Positions 12,361 through 25,485 of a stretch of 64,000 nt of DNA are shown one piece after another (positions within the stretch are counted from its first letter, which is position 1; every line of letters begins with the position of its first letter). Position numbers and translations under genes: made by a program. The notes under the pieces were generated by a model. The model searched no databases and was not told where the DNA came from. It saw only the letters and a list, made by a program, of their open reading frames with translations. The stretch covers positions 16,812,765 to 16,876,764 of the forward strand of contig NC_066322.1 of NCBI RefSeq assembly GCF_022539315.1. The letters run 5' to 3'. The stretch is from Serinus canaria. Taxonomy: Eukaryota; Chordata; Aves; Passeriformes; Fringillidae.

Positions 12361-13153
12361 AATTTTATTTGGAAAACCAAGACTTCGTCTTTCCTGGAGG
12401 CACTTCAGTTACCATGGGTCACCGTGATACATTTCTGGTTACTTTCAAATAACAAGCTCGCAAACTGCAGAAACCAGAATTAACACATTTTCTGACTTAC
12501 CGACAGAGAGAAGATGAAGAGCAATTTTAATTACAGCAATCAAATTAGGTGGTAAAACAAAACAGAAGCAGCAATAAACAAAGCACCTTGATTTTGCTCA
12601 GAACGGAATTAATTAATCTGATTCATTATTCCTGAGTTATTAAATTTCTGGGGTTTTCTTGATAAATTATTTTTAATTCTGCAGGTGTGACTTTTCAAAC
12701 TGTAATTCTGCTTATTTAAAAGCAATAAAGGAAAATCGCAAAACGAACCACACCATCAGGCACATTAACCATCACAGCTAGTAAAGGCAGAATTACAAAT
12801 TAGCACAAATATTTCTGCCATTAAAAGAAAATACTACTTATAATTGATAGGCAGAGCTTCATGAAAGTTTTTGTGTGTTTCCAGAGTCCTCTAATAACCA
12901 CAGGCAATCACATGGTGCATCTGGGTTTTAATCCCTCCAGCACCTTCCCCTTTATGACAATTTCAAAGCCCGTTTGTCTGCAGTGAGGTGAGCTGGAAAT
13001 TAAGGAGAGGTGCGAAAGGTGCTCTGTTCAGGGCCCCATCGGACAGGCGGAGGCACCAGCTCAGGCAAAGCTGGCCAACACAACTGCGAGTGCCACTGCA
13101 GCCCTGGGAACAGCACATCTCACCGTCTGCACGCAGCACGGGCACTTGCTGGG

Positions 13154-13275
13154 CACAGGGTGGGGCAGAACAGAAGGGATTAGAAGAATCAAAGGACAGG
13201 ATATAGAACACAAGCACAGGGTGGGGCAGAACAGAAGGGATTAGAAGAATCAAAGGACAGGATATAGAACACAAG
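13154..13275. repeat. Perfect 61-bp tandem duplication
   Basis: Positions 13154-13214 and 13215-13275 are identical over all 61 bases, starting CACAGGGTGGGGC and ending AACACAAG. The absence of any mismatch points to a recent duplication, a length polymorphism or an assembly artefact. Confidence 0.95.
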
Positions 13276-14519
13276 CCAAATCGCTTTCTAGCTGTGCAGC
13301 ACATGCAGTTACTGCTGTAGCTATTGAGCAGCCCGAGCAACAGGCACGGAGTTGTTGCATGCTGTGTAACACCACAGCTTGCATTTCTCCCTTAAAGTCT
13401 TTCACAGCTGCATCCTGCTTTTCCAAAGATGCTCTTGGAACACCCCAGGATGCAACTGAATGACAACTACTGTGGTGCCTTGTTTTCTTCTCAGTGTTCA
13501 GTATCAATTTTTTTGTGCTTCTATGTCTCAGCCAGAAAACAAGACACCATAGTTGTTTTTATTGGCTTTTTTGATTTACTGGGAATTGAGATATCGGCAT
13601 AAATATCATCGCATTAAAATAGCCTGTGCATATTAACTGAGACCTGGGGACAGGTGGTTCTACTTGCACTTGTTTCATATTTCCCAATGAATTCACTTTA
13701 CTTTGACACCATTCATCTCCAGGCCGTGAAGGCTTTTTAAGGGCTCTAGATTCCTGAGTGTTTCTGGTAGTAAAACATTATGGACAACGTTGGAATGATA
13801 AAAAACACCCCAAAGGATTTGAGGAAAATTTCTTTCACACATCAGCTGGTGGTTAATACATACCACAATGCTCATTTCAGCATAAATTACTAATCCTTAA
13901 AAAAACTAATTCTCAGTAGAAAACTTGACAGTTAAACTTTAGTCAGGAATGTAGTTAAGCACTTCTTGCTTAAGATCTGCAACCTTTAAGATTCAGTGTT
14001 CTTGTGGAAAGGAAACAATTGACCACTGGTCCTCTGATAGTGACTTCTACATCCTAATCACCCAATCCACCTAAGACAATGTAGTGCCAGTTTAATTTCT
14101 TCTATTATCCATCTTTTCTGCTACCTCAGGGCAGTAACCAGGTTACACTAATTGTAACAGCAATAATGATCAGGTCATTAAAAACCAACTGAACACTGCA
14201 GCAGTTCTGACAAAAACAAAAGGTCATGACCTACCACTGAAGGGGAACTGAGCCAGTGACATTTGTGGCTCTGCAAGGGCAGCAGAGGCCTTCCAGACTC
14301 ACTCTATTTGTTCACCTTGAGCTATTCCAGGTCAGCTAACAGACACAATCTGCATAACCCTACATAATGGATACCAATGTTAAGTTATTTCCAAAAGCAT
14401 CATTAGACAATAATTAAACGGTAAAAATTAATAAAAGCAAAATATGATTGTTAAAATTTGACATATAAGTATTACTTTCCTATATTATTTATTAAATAAT
14501 ATGTAATTTGTCTCTTCTA

Positions 14520-14524
<5 letters not shown>

Positions 14525-14557
<33 letters not shown>
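14525..14557. repeat. (TA)n microsatellite
   Basis: About 16 uninterrupted TA units in an AT-rich region between the tRNA gene and DNTTIP2. It is likely length-variable. Confidence 0.97.
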
Positions 14558-14563
<6 letters not shown>

Positions 14564-14978
14564 GTAAACACACATAAGTATAAAAGTATATGTGTAGGCA
14601 CTGAATTCCAAGACATTCTCTGTACCATTATGGTCAGTGTTGAAATAAATCCTTCACAACCAAACCATTTTTCAATACCTTCTATTACAGTTTTGGCCAG
14701 CAGCACCTCTGACAAGTCATGGAAAAATATATTCTAGTACACACTATGTGCCAAGATGAATTACACATATAATCTTAAACTGAATTTACTAATTAATTGA
14801 TGCAAAGTCTGAAGCCTGAGAAGACCACAATCTATGAAGCTGAGTTTTTTACTCAGATTTAATAATATGCTTTCATATCATTATCTCTTTACATAAATAT
14901 TAATTAAAATAAATACCAATTTTAAAATCTAAATTAATTTAAATTGAGATACCTGATAATTTGCTGAAGTTTCCTAGC

Positions 14979-14984
14979 TTTATT
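14979..14984 (-). other. Probable DNTTIP2 polyadenylation signal
   Basis: TTTATT on the plus strand gives AATAAA on the minus strand, about 150 nt beyond the DNTTIP2 stop. It is the first canonical hexamer downstream; use of the site is inferred. Confidence 0.5.
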
Positions 14985-15131
14985 CTCATGGCAAGAATTT
15001 CACTAAACCTCAATTTGCACATGACCTGCAATCTTAAAAGAAACCAAACAAAACACCAAAACCAAAGCATTCTGTAATAAAGTTTTATAACAACAAACAA
15101 GTTGTTCCAGCCTGGTATTTTTCTTCCATTC

Positions 15132-18100
15132 TTAATTGTGAAATTTCTTCTTCTTCCGATTCCTCTTCCCTGCTGCAAAAGCTGCTTTTTCACTCATGAT
15201 CTCCTGATACTTCTTTTTATTATATCTGAACAAAATAGATAATTTACTTTTAAGCACAGCAAACCAAAGTTCAGGAAACGATAACATGGACAGTACTCTA
15301 TGCACATTAATTGCCAAACTGAGTTCTCTCATCTTTTCTGAATCACTTTCTTTGATTTATACACTTATGCATAAGTAAAGGGGAATCAGCAAGTGGATCA
15401 ATGATAAATGCAGGTAAATTTGCTTTGAAAGTAAATTCTGTTGAATTTTGTAATTTATTTTGGTTTTGGGGCGGGGGGTGTCTTTATTATATATGCAGTC
15501 ACATTTTGGACAATTGGCTGAAACACTGCTACTGCTCACAAGGGGAAGACTCAACCACTTCCACAAAATCATGAAGAAACTAGACCCACTTTTATAGTGC
15601 CTTCTCACCACACTCAAGATAATAAACTTTACTCTCTTCCAGATGGAAAACTGAAATGAGGTGAATACTAAACAACAAGAAGGGTAACTGCTGAATGTGA
15701 GCTGCTAGTTCCTCTAACAGACTCTTGTATACCTGCACCCATGAGTACCACACACACTGCACACTGAGTAGTGCTGAGGCTTCAAATGCAACACCAAAAT
15801 CTGACAAATATCTGCACTAATGCTGAAGTAAATGATTAAAGCCCTTAATTAGCCACATCATAAATTACCTGATCAAATTTCAAATACATTCATTTTTAAA
15901 AATACTTTGTAATAAATTAGGTCAAACCAGAAAACTACTTAAGAAATAGATACAGTAACTTGCCTTCCCAACATTATAGTTAAATTTACAAGTCTGACAA
16001 AATTAACTCTGTAATCCCACATCATGCACGACTTCAAAGAAAACATGTCATTATGTGAAAAGAGAAGTGAATATTAACATCATGTAATAACCAATACCAA
16101 AATGGACCAACTCCAAAAACTGTAGGCTATGCAGGTATTAATTAATTCAATCATAATATTCAAGTAAGTCTTCTAGCACAATTTTGATTCCCGTGACAGG
16201 TGGCAGACTGACATATATTTATAAAATAAAACAATATCAACATTCACAGAATTACAGGCTGCTCTTTTCTGTCAATTATACCAAGAAAAATTAATCACTC
16301 TGTTAGAGTCGCTGCCAATAGTGATGGCTAACGTTGGATAAAATCCTTTAATGAAGATGAAATATACATTATCTCAGTCCAGTTATCCCTTTAGATAAAG
16401 GCACCTTAGACCTTGTAAATGGCAGTACTATGGAAATGCTAACGGACCAAAAATTTTTCTTTGAAGTATAAAAAACCACCCTACAAGCTGAATAAAACAA
16501 AAAAAGGCTACAGAGTTAAAGATACTCCTCTTTTACATGGAATATTACAATGACAGAAGTACTTTTAAATACCTTCTGAACTCTGAATCTGCAAGCAGCT
16601 CCTCCACAATTGTTCTCTTCCTCTGTTTCTTAGGGATTCGACTGTGGTAAAAGTCTATGGGAGAATCAACTACAGTTCCAACCTAGGAAACAAAAATGGA
16701 AACATTCTTACTGTACATGAACAGCAAGATGTTGATTATTTTGCCTTTTTTTTTTTTTTTTTAAATCCCCAGCAACAAATGTGAAGAGACCTACAGAGCA
16801 GATGAGAAGGACAGCTGCTTAATAAAAGTGCAAAACACCAAAATAAGTCATGTTTTGTGTGACTTTTGGTCTCCTTGCATAGTGCAGAGAGGAAGGCCTG
16901 AGCATTAAGACTGCACAGTTTTCAATGCTGGATTGCTGTATCAACACTTTAATTCATTGAAGTTCTTAACTTTGAAACATCTTAAACATAAGGGAAAAGG
17001 AACCTTTATGACCACCTTAAGCCTCTTCCTGTCTCTCTTCCTGGTGGTTTTGCCAGATGGCTGCACAGCAGCTATATCAGGGCTGTATCAGGGCTCCACA
17101 GCCCTAATACAAGGGCTTCACCCTGAAATGCATCCCATTTCCCAACCAGCCTGTCAGTCAGCTCTCATGCTTCAGGTCAGCAGTAAAGACACACACAGTA
17201 CATGTCTTCTGCAGTGAAAATTACCCTGCCTGCATCTAATTATGTGGAACACTTCAGTCTAAGTTTCTCTAATTTCACAACATACAACATTCTGGACGCT
17301 TCAGAGTGAAGTGCTATATTTTTAGAAATGAAAACACTTCCTCAAGCATGCTAACTATTCAAAGTTCCTGGAGGCCTATTTCTACACTTACACAGTAATT
17401 CCTTTATTGATACAAACAATTTTCAAAGCTGGGAGCTACAAGCAGCAAAAATTTCAGGTTATCACAAAGGCAGCTGTCTCCATTTAAACTGTATTAGCTA
17501 GTAAGAAAATAAAAGCCAATTATTTTCTACACACTTGTTTACAAAGGCCAGTACTCCAAGAAAGCAGTGAAAATCTAGTCCTCTGAGGGTTCAAAATATG
17601 GATTCAGTAAGATATTTGTTCACTTCTATGAGATAAGCCAAAGCTAAAAACATCAACAGCATATATACGTATGTAACACGAAGTTAAATAGTTGCAAACT
17701 CCAGCTAAGTAATCAAAACACTTTAATAATTAAGATATTAAATTAAATTAACATAGAAGCTACCGACAAAATAGGCATTACTAGGTATCCTTTAGCAGCT
17801 GTTCAAAACTTCAGCAGTATAATGCAACCTTCTACTGCTTCCTTACCTGGAAGTATTTGGGGAGACCATCTCTGTCATTCTTCTTATAGAAATGCTTAGG
17901 GTCCAATGAAGCTCTCATCTTCAAAACTTTCAGATCATTTTTCAGTTCACTTGTGATTTCTGGGGCTTTCATACCAAACCAGCCATCACCTGTTGTTTTC
18001 TCTCGCTCTGCCTAGGATGCAATACCAAGAACAATGAATTTGCATTCAGTAACGAGGATGGGACAGAAAAGGGAACTCATAAGACAGATAAAGCATTTAG

Positions 18101-21100
18101 GATGTAAAAATGTACCCCTGACACACATATTTTATGACTATTATAAAGGAGGTTATCAGCACTGCATCAATGACACATTTGTACTGAGCATATAACCATT
18201 CACTTCACGATGCTTGTGACTGAAAGGATGACTTTTCACAGCACAGCTCAAAGAAGACACTAAAGTGCAGTTCATCACTCCATTTCCAGTGAGGCCTGGA
18301 TATGCACAGGGTCCCAGCATGCAGCTTTCTACCACAGCTTGGTTCATTATTTGAGGCATTCCCAGCTCTTCACTTACCCTGCGCTGCTTCTTTAGCTGGT
18401 TAAGTGATTCCCTGTAGGGTGGGACACATTCCTTTCTTTCAAAGTCTGGAGTTATTACACTCTTCTGCAAGAGCTGTAAGAATTTTTTTGAACATTAGAG
18501 AGCCACCTCACTGATACAAATTTTACAGCTTAACTCTATTTACAGAATCTACTGAAGGAATCATGCAGAATCTAAGCAAGCATTCTAATGTCATACATGG
18601 GCAGTAAGGGTCTTCGAAACAGAACACTGGACAACAACAGAAAAGAGCTGACTTGCCCTGGAAGAAGTGAGACAGCAAATCTTCTGGAGTAAAGAGAACT
18701 ATCATGGAGGAGCCAAAGAAAAGTTTTAACAAAAATAACACATACCCTTTACTTCAAAGGGTGCTTTTGAAAAAAAACTGCCAAGTCCATACTAGGGTAT
18801 AGACTTTTATTTACTGAAATTCATTCTGGCTATGGACTAAATATCTTGTCAGCAGACCTTAAGCTTGTGTATCATTAGGCAAAGCTCTATGTATAATCAA
18901 CTTTTGTTTATTTTACAAGGTAATGCTAGAATCTGCACTGTTTTTCAGTTTCTGAAAAGTCAGGTATATTTAAACTTTCACCATTAAAACCAAATGTAAA
19001 ACCACACTCTGGTCAAAGAGAATGTAAGTTCTTAATGAACCATAAAAAGGATACTTTAAAATCAAACAAACCAACCTTCTCAGACTAACATCTTTGTATT
19101 GGTATAGTCACAGATAATTAAATAACTGTAAACATGTCACCTGGTCCTTCTTCTTCTTCTTCTGTGGTTCAATTGCACCCAATCTAGGCTTCTGATTCTT
19201 TGCATCAAAACTGATATATAAACCACCAAGCTTCTTGATATTCAAACCAGGGTCTATGCTACTGGAAAGATGTAAACTAAGGAAGAAATAGTTAATTATT
19301 AGAATACTGTAACATGCATGCAGCTAAACCTTCTACTGCCCTCTGAGGAAGATGAACAGAAAAAACATTTTTCTTATTCTTCCCAGTTAGGTTCAGTTCT
19401 GCAATTATTTTAAGTCCTGTTATCTAGATTATGTAATTTTGAAATAACAGGTGTGGGGGAATTCATGCCATTATATGAAATAAGACTTATTATTAAAAAA
19501 TACCTGTGAAATAATTTTCACAAATTTTTCATATTAACTCTAATGCTGTACTCTCATCTTAGATATTATTATCTTCTGCATAATTGAACTCTTAACTTTG
19601 CTTAACCTTGCCAGAGGAACTCATGACTAGCATCCTTCTATACACTGACAAGCTTGCTAGCTAAAGAGAAAAACCCCAAACATAACATATTGGTAGTAAA
19701 AATACTATAACTCTTAATAAGAAGTATGAACAAAATAGAATTAATTGTAGGAATGTTTAAGTCCTTGTCTGCATAACCATGCTAGGAACAAAGTCATTAA
19801 ACTTGGATAAGAAAGAGGTTGGATGGTTGCATCCAGAGGGTCGTGGGCAATGGCCCAGGGCCCTGACGGCTCTATGAAATTTCAAGGTTAGTATGTTCAC
19901 ATTTGTTTCACTGCTTCATTCAGGCAGACTGTGGAATGCATCCACAATGTACCATGGCTGGTTTTGATGACAAGAATGTTTAAAAGCTCTGAATTATAAT
20001 GTAGGAAAGATGGTAATATCTAAAGAGGTACAAGGAATATTTCCTATAGCTTAAATGCTTATTAATACAAGCTCTTTAACAACTTTCTATCAAACTGTGG
20101 CTGATCTTGTATGCCTTCACACTGAATGTTTGGCTAAGCTTTCTAAGCTAAGACTTCTGGTCTACCTGAAGGTTTTTACTAGATTAAGACTTATTTATCC
20201 AACCTAAACGAGTATTGTGCTTTAAACACAAGAAGGATTTTAGCAGCAGCTGGACTATGACAATTCAAGAAGTATCACTCCATCAAAATTATTCTGATGC
20301 CATGCTAGGTTTCACCTGAAGAGTCACCATACACAGCACAGCAACAACTGACATATAAAATTATATGCAACTGTTTTAAAAGCATTATCTAATGAGGCAA
20401 TGTGTACTGGACCTTTTGTTATCTACATTCCAAATGGAAAAAAAAAAAAAAACAAAACTGTGACCTGAATAACCAATTCAGTCAGCATGATCAGTTTCAC
20501 ATTGTTTTTTAAGCTACACACATACAAGGCCTCCAGATGCCAAAAAAATTTCAGAGTTCTGTTCCTACTATATTCAAAACTGAAAAAAATCCCCAAACCT
20601 AAATTTATGGACCATATTAATATTTCATAATATGTGCAACACCATTTCTGCAGCAACATGACATGTGATAAGACTACTCCCTTATTTATTCTGCACTTAA
20701 TGTGCATATTCTTAAGTGAAATGCAGATTCTTTAGCTATTCCTAGCAAGATACTTACATGTCAACCTTATTTTTCAACAGATCATCATCTTCATCTTTTT
20801 CATCTTCATCTATCAATTCCTCTTCGTCCTCTTCCAAGTCTGATTCTTTATCTTTTTCACCTTCTTTATGCTTACTTTTAGCATCACTCTCTTGGTCAAC
20901 ATTATCCAGATAATACTTTTGGCTGGAACTCATGCCAGGCTCAGTATCAATTACAAAAAGACCTTCAACATGCAGTGAACTGTTTTTTAAAGATTTTTTG
21001 AAGGAAGGAGTTTTCTCATCTGACTTATAACACAGATTCTCATCAACTGCGTCTATGTCTGCCACATCACTATTTTCAGAGTCATCACTTTCACTGTTGC

Positions 21101-23277
21101 TCAGAAACAATGCAAGAGAGTTATTATCACTGCTTGGTTTTTCACTGCTGTGGGATACCTCATATTCTTCTGTTTGGTTGTCAGCACTGTCCACATCAAT
21201 TTTAAGCATCCTGTTCTTACTGATGCTTTCAGCTGTCTGGGCAACAGCCATGTCTGCTGATGGGCTGCTCACTGCACTTGCTTGCTTACTCTTCCTTAAT
21301 TCCTCATCACACGAGAAAGACTGCTGTGCATCTGCCTCAGCATCTGCTCTTTCACATTCTGTAATTTCTTTACTTTCATTGGGTGTTACTTGCCCTTGGG
21401 ATTCTAGAAATTGTTTGGGACTCATGCAGTCAGTCAAAGAAACAGGCACATGCTCTAATTTCCCCTTCCTTGCAAGTATTTTACTGTCATCTTCTTGTAC
21501 TTGGCCACATATTGCTTCTGAATGATCTATCTCAACAGACTGTGTATTTTTTTTTGTTTTTTTCACAGGTGATTTAGTGTCACTTTGTTTTGTTTTTGTA
21601 AGACTGGATGCCACATCATTTAAAATCTCTTCTTTTGTGTCTTCACTCCAGGTTGCATTAGCACATTTGCTTTTAGGTGAACTGGGTTCTTTTTTACCAT
21701 CAATGAGGATGGAAGCATTTTCCATGTCATTGACAAGTTCTGCAGTAGGCCTAGAATCAGAAATTATGATGGGATCAGATTTAATAGTGTCCTCAACTAC
21801 ATTCTTGTCTTCTGAAACAAATCTATTTTTTTTCCCAGTCTGCTTAATATTTTCTGCTTGTGGTTTCATTTGCCTGCTCCTAGTAATTCGTTTTGGAGTG
21901 ACACATGGTTCCACAAGAGAACTTAGGCAACATGATTCTGCATCAGAAGTATTTTCACTCTGGGTTTCCGGAACTCTGTGTAGCTGCAATTTCTTTTTAC
22001 TTTGTCTGCTCCTTGTGCTTGTGGGAACATTAAGCATCTGGACACCAGAAACAGCAGAGGAACAAGACTCAGCTTCAGAGACATCATCTTCATCCAGAAT
22101 CCTACTTAACTTATTTACAAAAGCTGTACTGTCATGTCTTTTTTTGTCAGCAGAATCTGGTTGATAAGGAATTACAATTTGTCGCCTCCGTGTTATTCTT
22201 ACAAACAAAGGTGTCTGGAGACCAGAAACAGAAGAGCAGTTTGATTCTGCTTCTGACACATCACCATCAACCTGTGGTTCAGCAACTGATTGTGCTGATG
22301 GAACAGCTGTGCCCTCATTCCTAGTGATCTGCATCTCTGAGCTATCACTGACATCTGATTTCATTTCTGCATGTTCCAACTCTGCAAACTGGCATTCCTG
22401 AATCACCTCTGGCTTACGAACTGATTTAGTTCTTCTAGTCATCCTCCTAGCCACAGGAGTACTAATTTCAGCAGATCCCACCTAGAAAAGGAGTAAAAAA
22501 ATATATGGTATTGACAGATTAAATAACTACATAAAAAGAATGCTATAAAAATCGCTAACAATCTTTTTAAACAAATCTACCTAAACTCACAACACACATC
22601 CCTGTGTAGCCCTATCTATGTGGAAGAAGCCTTAACAAACCATCCCTTGCTTATTTCTCTACTGTATTTTGGTCAGGACACGAGAAGAAACACACATATC
22701 CTTTAAGAAATATAAACAAGTATCTCCTAATTCAAAAAGTTCTGTCAAGTTGTCAGGAGAAGCAAATCCAGGAAAAACGTTCAGAAATATTCAAAGACTT
22801 CCTCAACTGTAAACCACTAAATACTATCAACTATCAAAATGTGCCCCAAAATGGTCTCCAAAACCAATCTGACGTTTACGAACAAGCTGGCCTCTCAGCA
22901 ATAGCAAAACTAGGTATGACCTGCTAAGTATTATTTTAAGTGACAGGAAAATGTTAAAACATCTGTCACGCAAAGTAGAACAAGCCTACCTTTAACTGCC
23001 AAAGCTAAATGGCCCAGTGACCTGCGGAGAATGCTCCCGTCCGGCAGGGCCGGCTGCGGCACCGACACCGCCCCTCAGGGCTCCGTGCGCAGGCTGCACC
23101 GCCCGCCCGCCTAGCCGCGCTACCCCCGCTGCCCGCCCCGCTCCCGGCTCCGCTCACCTCCGCCGCACCGGCGCGATCGGCATCGGGGTCGGCATCGGGA
23201 TCGCCGAGACTGCTGCCGCCGTCTGCCCGCGCCCCCTGCTCCCGGCGCCGCGCCGCCGCCCGCCGGGTGTTCACCAT
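15132..23277 (-). CDS. DNTTIP2: DNTTIP2, SSU-processome protein with C-terminal Fcf2 domain (7 coding exons)
   Basis: Nucleolar protein of pre-18S rRNA processing (human DNTTIP2/TdIF2; yeast Fcf2 is related). Coding exons in order: 23277-23158, 22481-20758, 19276-19141, 18473-18378, 18011-17847, 16682-16573, 15225-15132. They total 2445 nt (814 aa; human about 756) with continuous phase and GT-AG introns. Start ATG gives MVNTRRAAARR, like human MVVTRSARAK. Exon 2 (residues 41-614) is a Ser/Glu-rich disordered region with three SEAES/SDAES...TRxRQ modules (about 114-141, 173-200, 217-244), the conserved segment FVIDTEPGM (549-557) and an acidic tract (586-608). Exons 3-7 (615-814) form the Fcf2 domain: SSSIDPGL, VITPDFE, GDGWFGMKAPE, DPKHFYKKNDRDG, FYHSRIPKKQRKRTIVEELL and a basic KKKKFHN tail. 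The exon 3 donor (GTGACA) is weak. Shared short motifs and exon order make the identity secure. Confidence 0.97.
19805..19875 (+). mobile_element. Possible small CR1 ORF2 remnant
   Basis: Within DNTTIP2 intron 2, a stretch beginning GGTTGGATGGTTGCATCC translates as LDGCIQRVVGNG, resembling the WLDGRTQRVVVNG region of the CR1 reverse transcriptase as I remember it. It is too short and decayed to be sure. Confidence 0.35.
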
Positions 23278-23420
23278 GCTGCCGCTGCACCACGCCCGCC
23301 CCTTCCTGCCCGCCCTCCTTCCCCTTCCGGCCGCCCGCCCTTCCGGGCCCGCCGCGGAAAGAACGTTCGGGGCGGCCCCGCCTGCTCGGCCCAGCCCCGC
23401 CACGCGAGCCCGGACGTGGT
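23010..23420 (-). promoter_or_regulatory. DNTTIP2: DNTTIP2 CpG-island promoter
   Basis: GC-rich, CpG-dense block covering DNTTIP2 exon 1, its start codon (23277) and the start of intron 1. Two ETS-type motifs (CCGGAAG on the minus strand, at 23330-23324 and 23346-23340) lie about 50-70 bp upstream of the ATG. Such paired ETS sites are typical of TATA-less housekeeping promoters of ribosome-biogenesis genes. The exact transcription start cannot be read from sequence. Confidence 0.7.
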
Positions 23421-25485
23421 GCAGTCACGGAGTGCAGGCCCTTGGAAAATTGTAAAATGCTGCACAAAAATGCCTACGGGAATTTGACATTTCAGTTAAA
23501 CTTTCAGGTTTCTCACGGAATGAAATCCATTCTCACCCATCCTGATGCAAACCAAACGAATGAGATAATGTGGTAATTTGATAAAGTGTTATGCCATTGG
23601 TGACTCTAGAAATGCCACGTCTTAAAAGGTACTTTTCTACAGCAAGCAAACTATTAGCGGTTTACAGAAAGGAAATAAATCATCCCATTAGAGCAGTCTT
23701 TACATTGGTTTAGCACAGTTCCTGTTTTGTAGCATTTCAACATAAAAAACTGAGCACACACGCAAGTCTGATAAGATACAGATTCAGCCAAATACAGACA
23801 GAGCTTACAGGTAGTGGTTAAATCATAAGCACACAACACAGAGCTAGTAGGCAAGTCTGAAATTAAACTCATGTAACTCTGAACTCTGATGCACACTGGC
23901 CCAACACTAAAAAAAACACTACATTTTTATTAAGAGAAAAACATCCAAACTTTTATTGATGCATTACTAGTTTCAATTCCCTGTTTCTCTCATTTGTCAA
24001 AAGAACAGAAGAAGCCAAGAGAATTTCCTGCTATTTGCCACTACAAAAATGGTATTTGAGGACTAATGTACCTTGAAAAACCTTAATCATTAAACACAGT
24101 GGAATGGATTATAGGAAGCTGACACTCCAGACATTACCTACAGGCATTCAAATTCCACCTGCTGCCTATATGAAGAATTTTAAAGATGTTGGTGAAAATT
24201 AATTCCCTTACTACAGTCCAAATCTCAAAATAAGTACAACGAAGTTAATGACTGCTACCAGTATGAGGCCATGCCCCTGTCTGAAACTGAAATCAAATTT
24301 ACTGTTTCTGACACTTGGTATCAAAGCTCCTGCTTAACTACAAGCTGAAATTTAGGTATCTACTCTTATTTAAAGGCCAAGGAAAGGAAAAGGCCTTTTT
24401 GACAGAAGGACTACATTAAACCAAAAGCCTTACTTAGCTGCAGCAATCTCTCTGGGACTGAAAAGCCAATGTGCTAAACTGCTGCCAATCAGAAAGATAC
24501 CTAACTTTAGACTAAGCCTTGCTTCATCTTGTTTCCTGAGTGGCACTCAAGCAACAGGTTTCCCAGGCAACTGCACAAGAAGTAATTAATTTTAGTGAAC
24601 AGCATCAGCATTTACTCTCTATTCTACTCGGCTGATTGCTTGCATAGTTCACAAGTATCAAAAAAACAAGCCACAGTTGAGAAGGAGACAGGCACAATTT
24701 TTGATTAACAGATTTCTTCATAGCTTGTTTTCAAATCTTATTTTAAACATTCACTATGAATACATTTTCTATTTCAAACAGTAAAACTGCCATCACACTT
24801 GTGCGAACACTAAATGAAGCGTATCGAGGCACAAAGAAGCCAGAAGGAATTCAAGTAACAATCAGAAAGTAATTTGAAAGATGCATTTTCTTCTAAATCA
24901 TAGGGGTCTTTTCCACTCTATTACAAATAAACCAATTTTCCTACACCCACAAATTAAACAGCTGACTTGCCTATATATACATATCAAGTAATGACATAAC
25001 AGCTTAATTTTGGGGGGTATTGAATCATTAAAAAAATGACAATTTTCTATAAAAGCTAGTCCTTGAATGCTTGAAATGTGTATTCACCAGGTAGGTATGA
25101 TTTAAGAGAAATTTGTTTTTTTAAAAAAACAAAAATATCTGTTTCTCCATGCTACCTAATGGCAGCTAAAATATAATGATAATTTTTACAGTGAACTGGT
25201 CATAAAAAGAAAATTATTTTAAACTGTTACTGTATAGATAACTTCAATAAAAAAACCCCCAAAATAGTTCATATTTTGAATGAATCCATCAATAGTTAAG
25301 AAAAATAGTGTTAGAACATTACAGACACTCTTACTGACATCACACTGAATAATTACAACTTTTGGTAGTTCATTATAAATGTAAAAATCTTTCTATGAAA
25401 AATGCAATGTTCCCCCATCCCAAAGAAATTTAAACAGCCTTTACAAAAACAAACAAACAAACAAAAAACCCAAAAAAACAGTGTT
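23421..25485 (-). other. GCLM 3' UTR and short gap to DNTTIP2
   Basis: This non-coding block separates the GCLM stop codon from the DNTTIP2 promoter. The first canonical polyadenylation hexamers on the minus strand are AATAAA at 23957-23952 and 23931-23926, suggesting a 3' UTR of about 1.5 kb and a gap of only about 0.5 kb to the DNTTIP2 island. A (CAAA)n stretch (25446-25480) lies directly after the stop codon, and a 22-bp A/T palindrome sits at 25112-25133. Confidence 0.55.

Larger units (their letters stand above)
12481..15131. other. Intergenic stretch with the DNTTIP2 3' UTR at its right end
   Basis: There are no coding exons. It holds a 61-bp tandem duplication, a TA microsatellite and, on the minus strand next to 15132, the 3' UTR of DNTTIP2. 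A polyadenylation signal AATAAA reads on the minus strand at 14984-14979, about 150 nt after the DNTTIP2 stop codon. The rest shows nothing I can interpret. Confidence 0.6.

Noticed and set aside
11769..12483. Open frames across the tRNA gene and CpG patch
   Set aside because: The first runs through the tRNA gene and its terminator; the others come from the 51-bp repeat, whose length is a multiple of three.
11400..12500. A miR-760 precursor, expected near the Arg-TCT tRNA from human synteny
   Set aside because: I searched both strands by eye for the core CGGCTCTGGGTCTG and found no match or suitable hairpin.
21055..22164. Plus-strand open frames of 156 and 195 codons opposite DNTTIP2 exon 2
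   Set aside because: They are antisense shadows of the long DNTTIP2 exon, with no similarity or promoter of their own.
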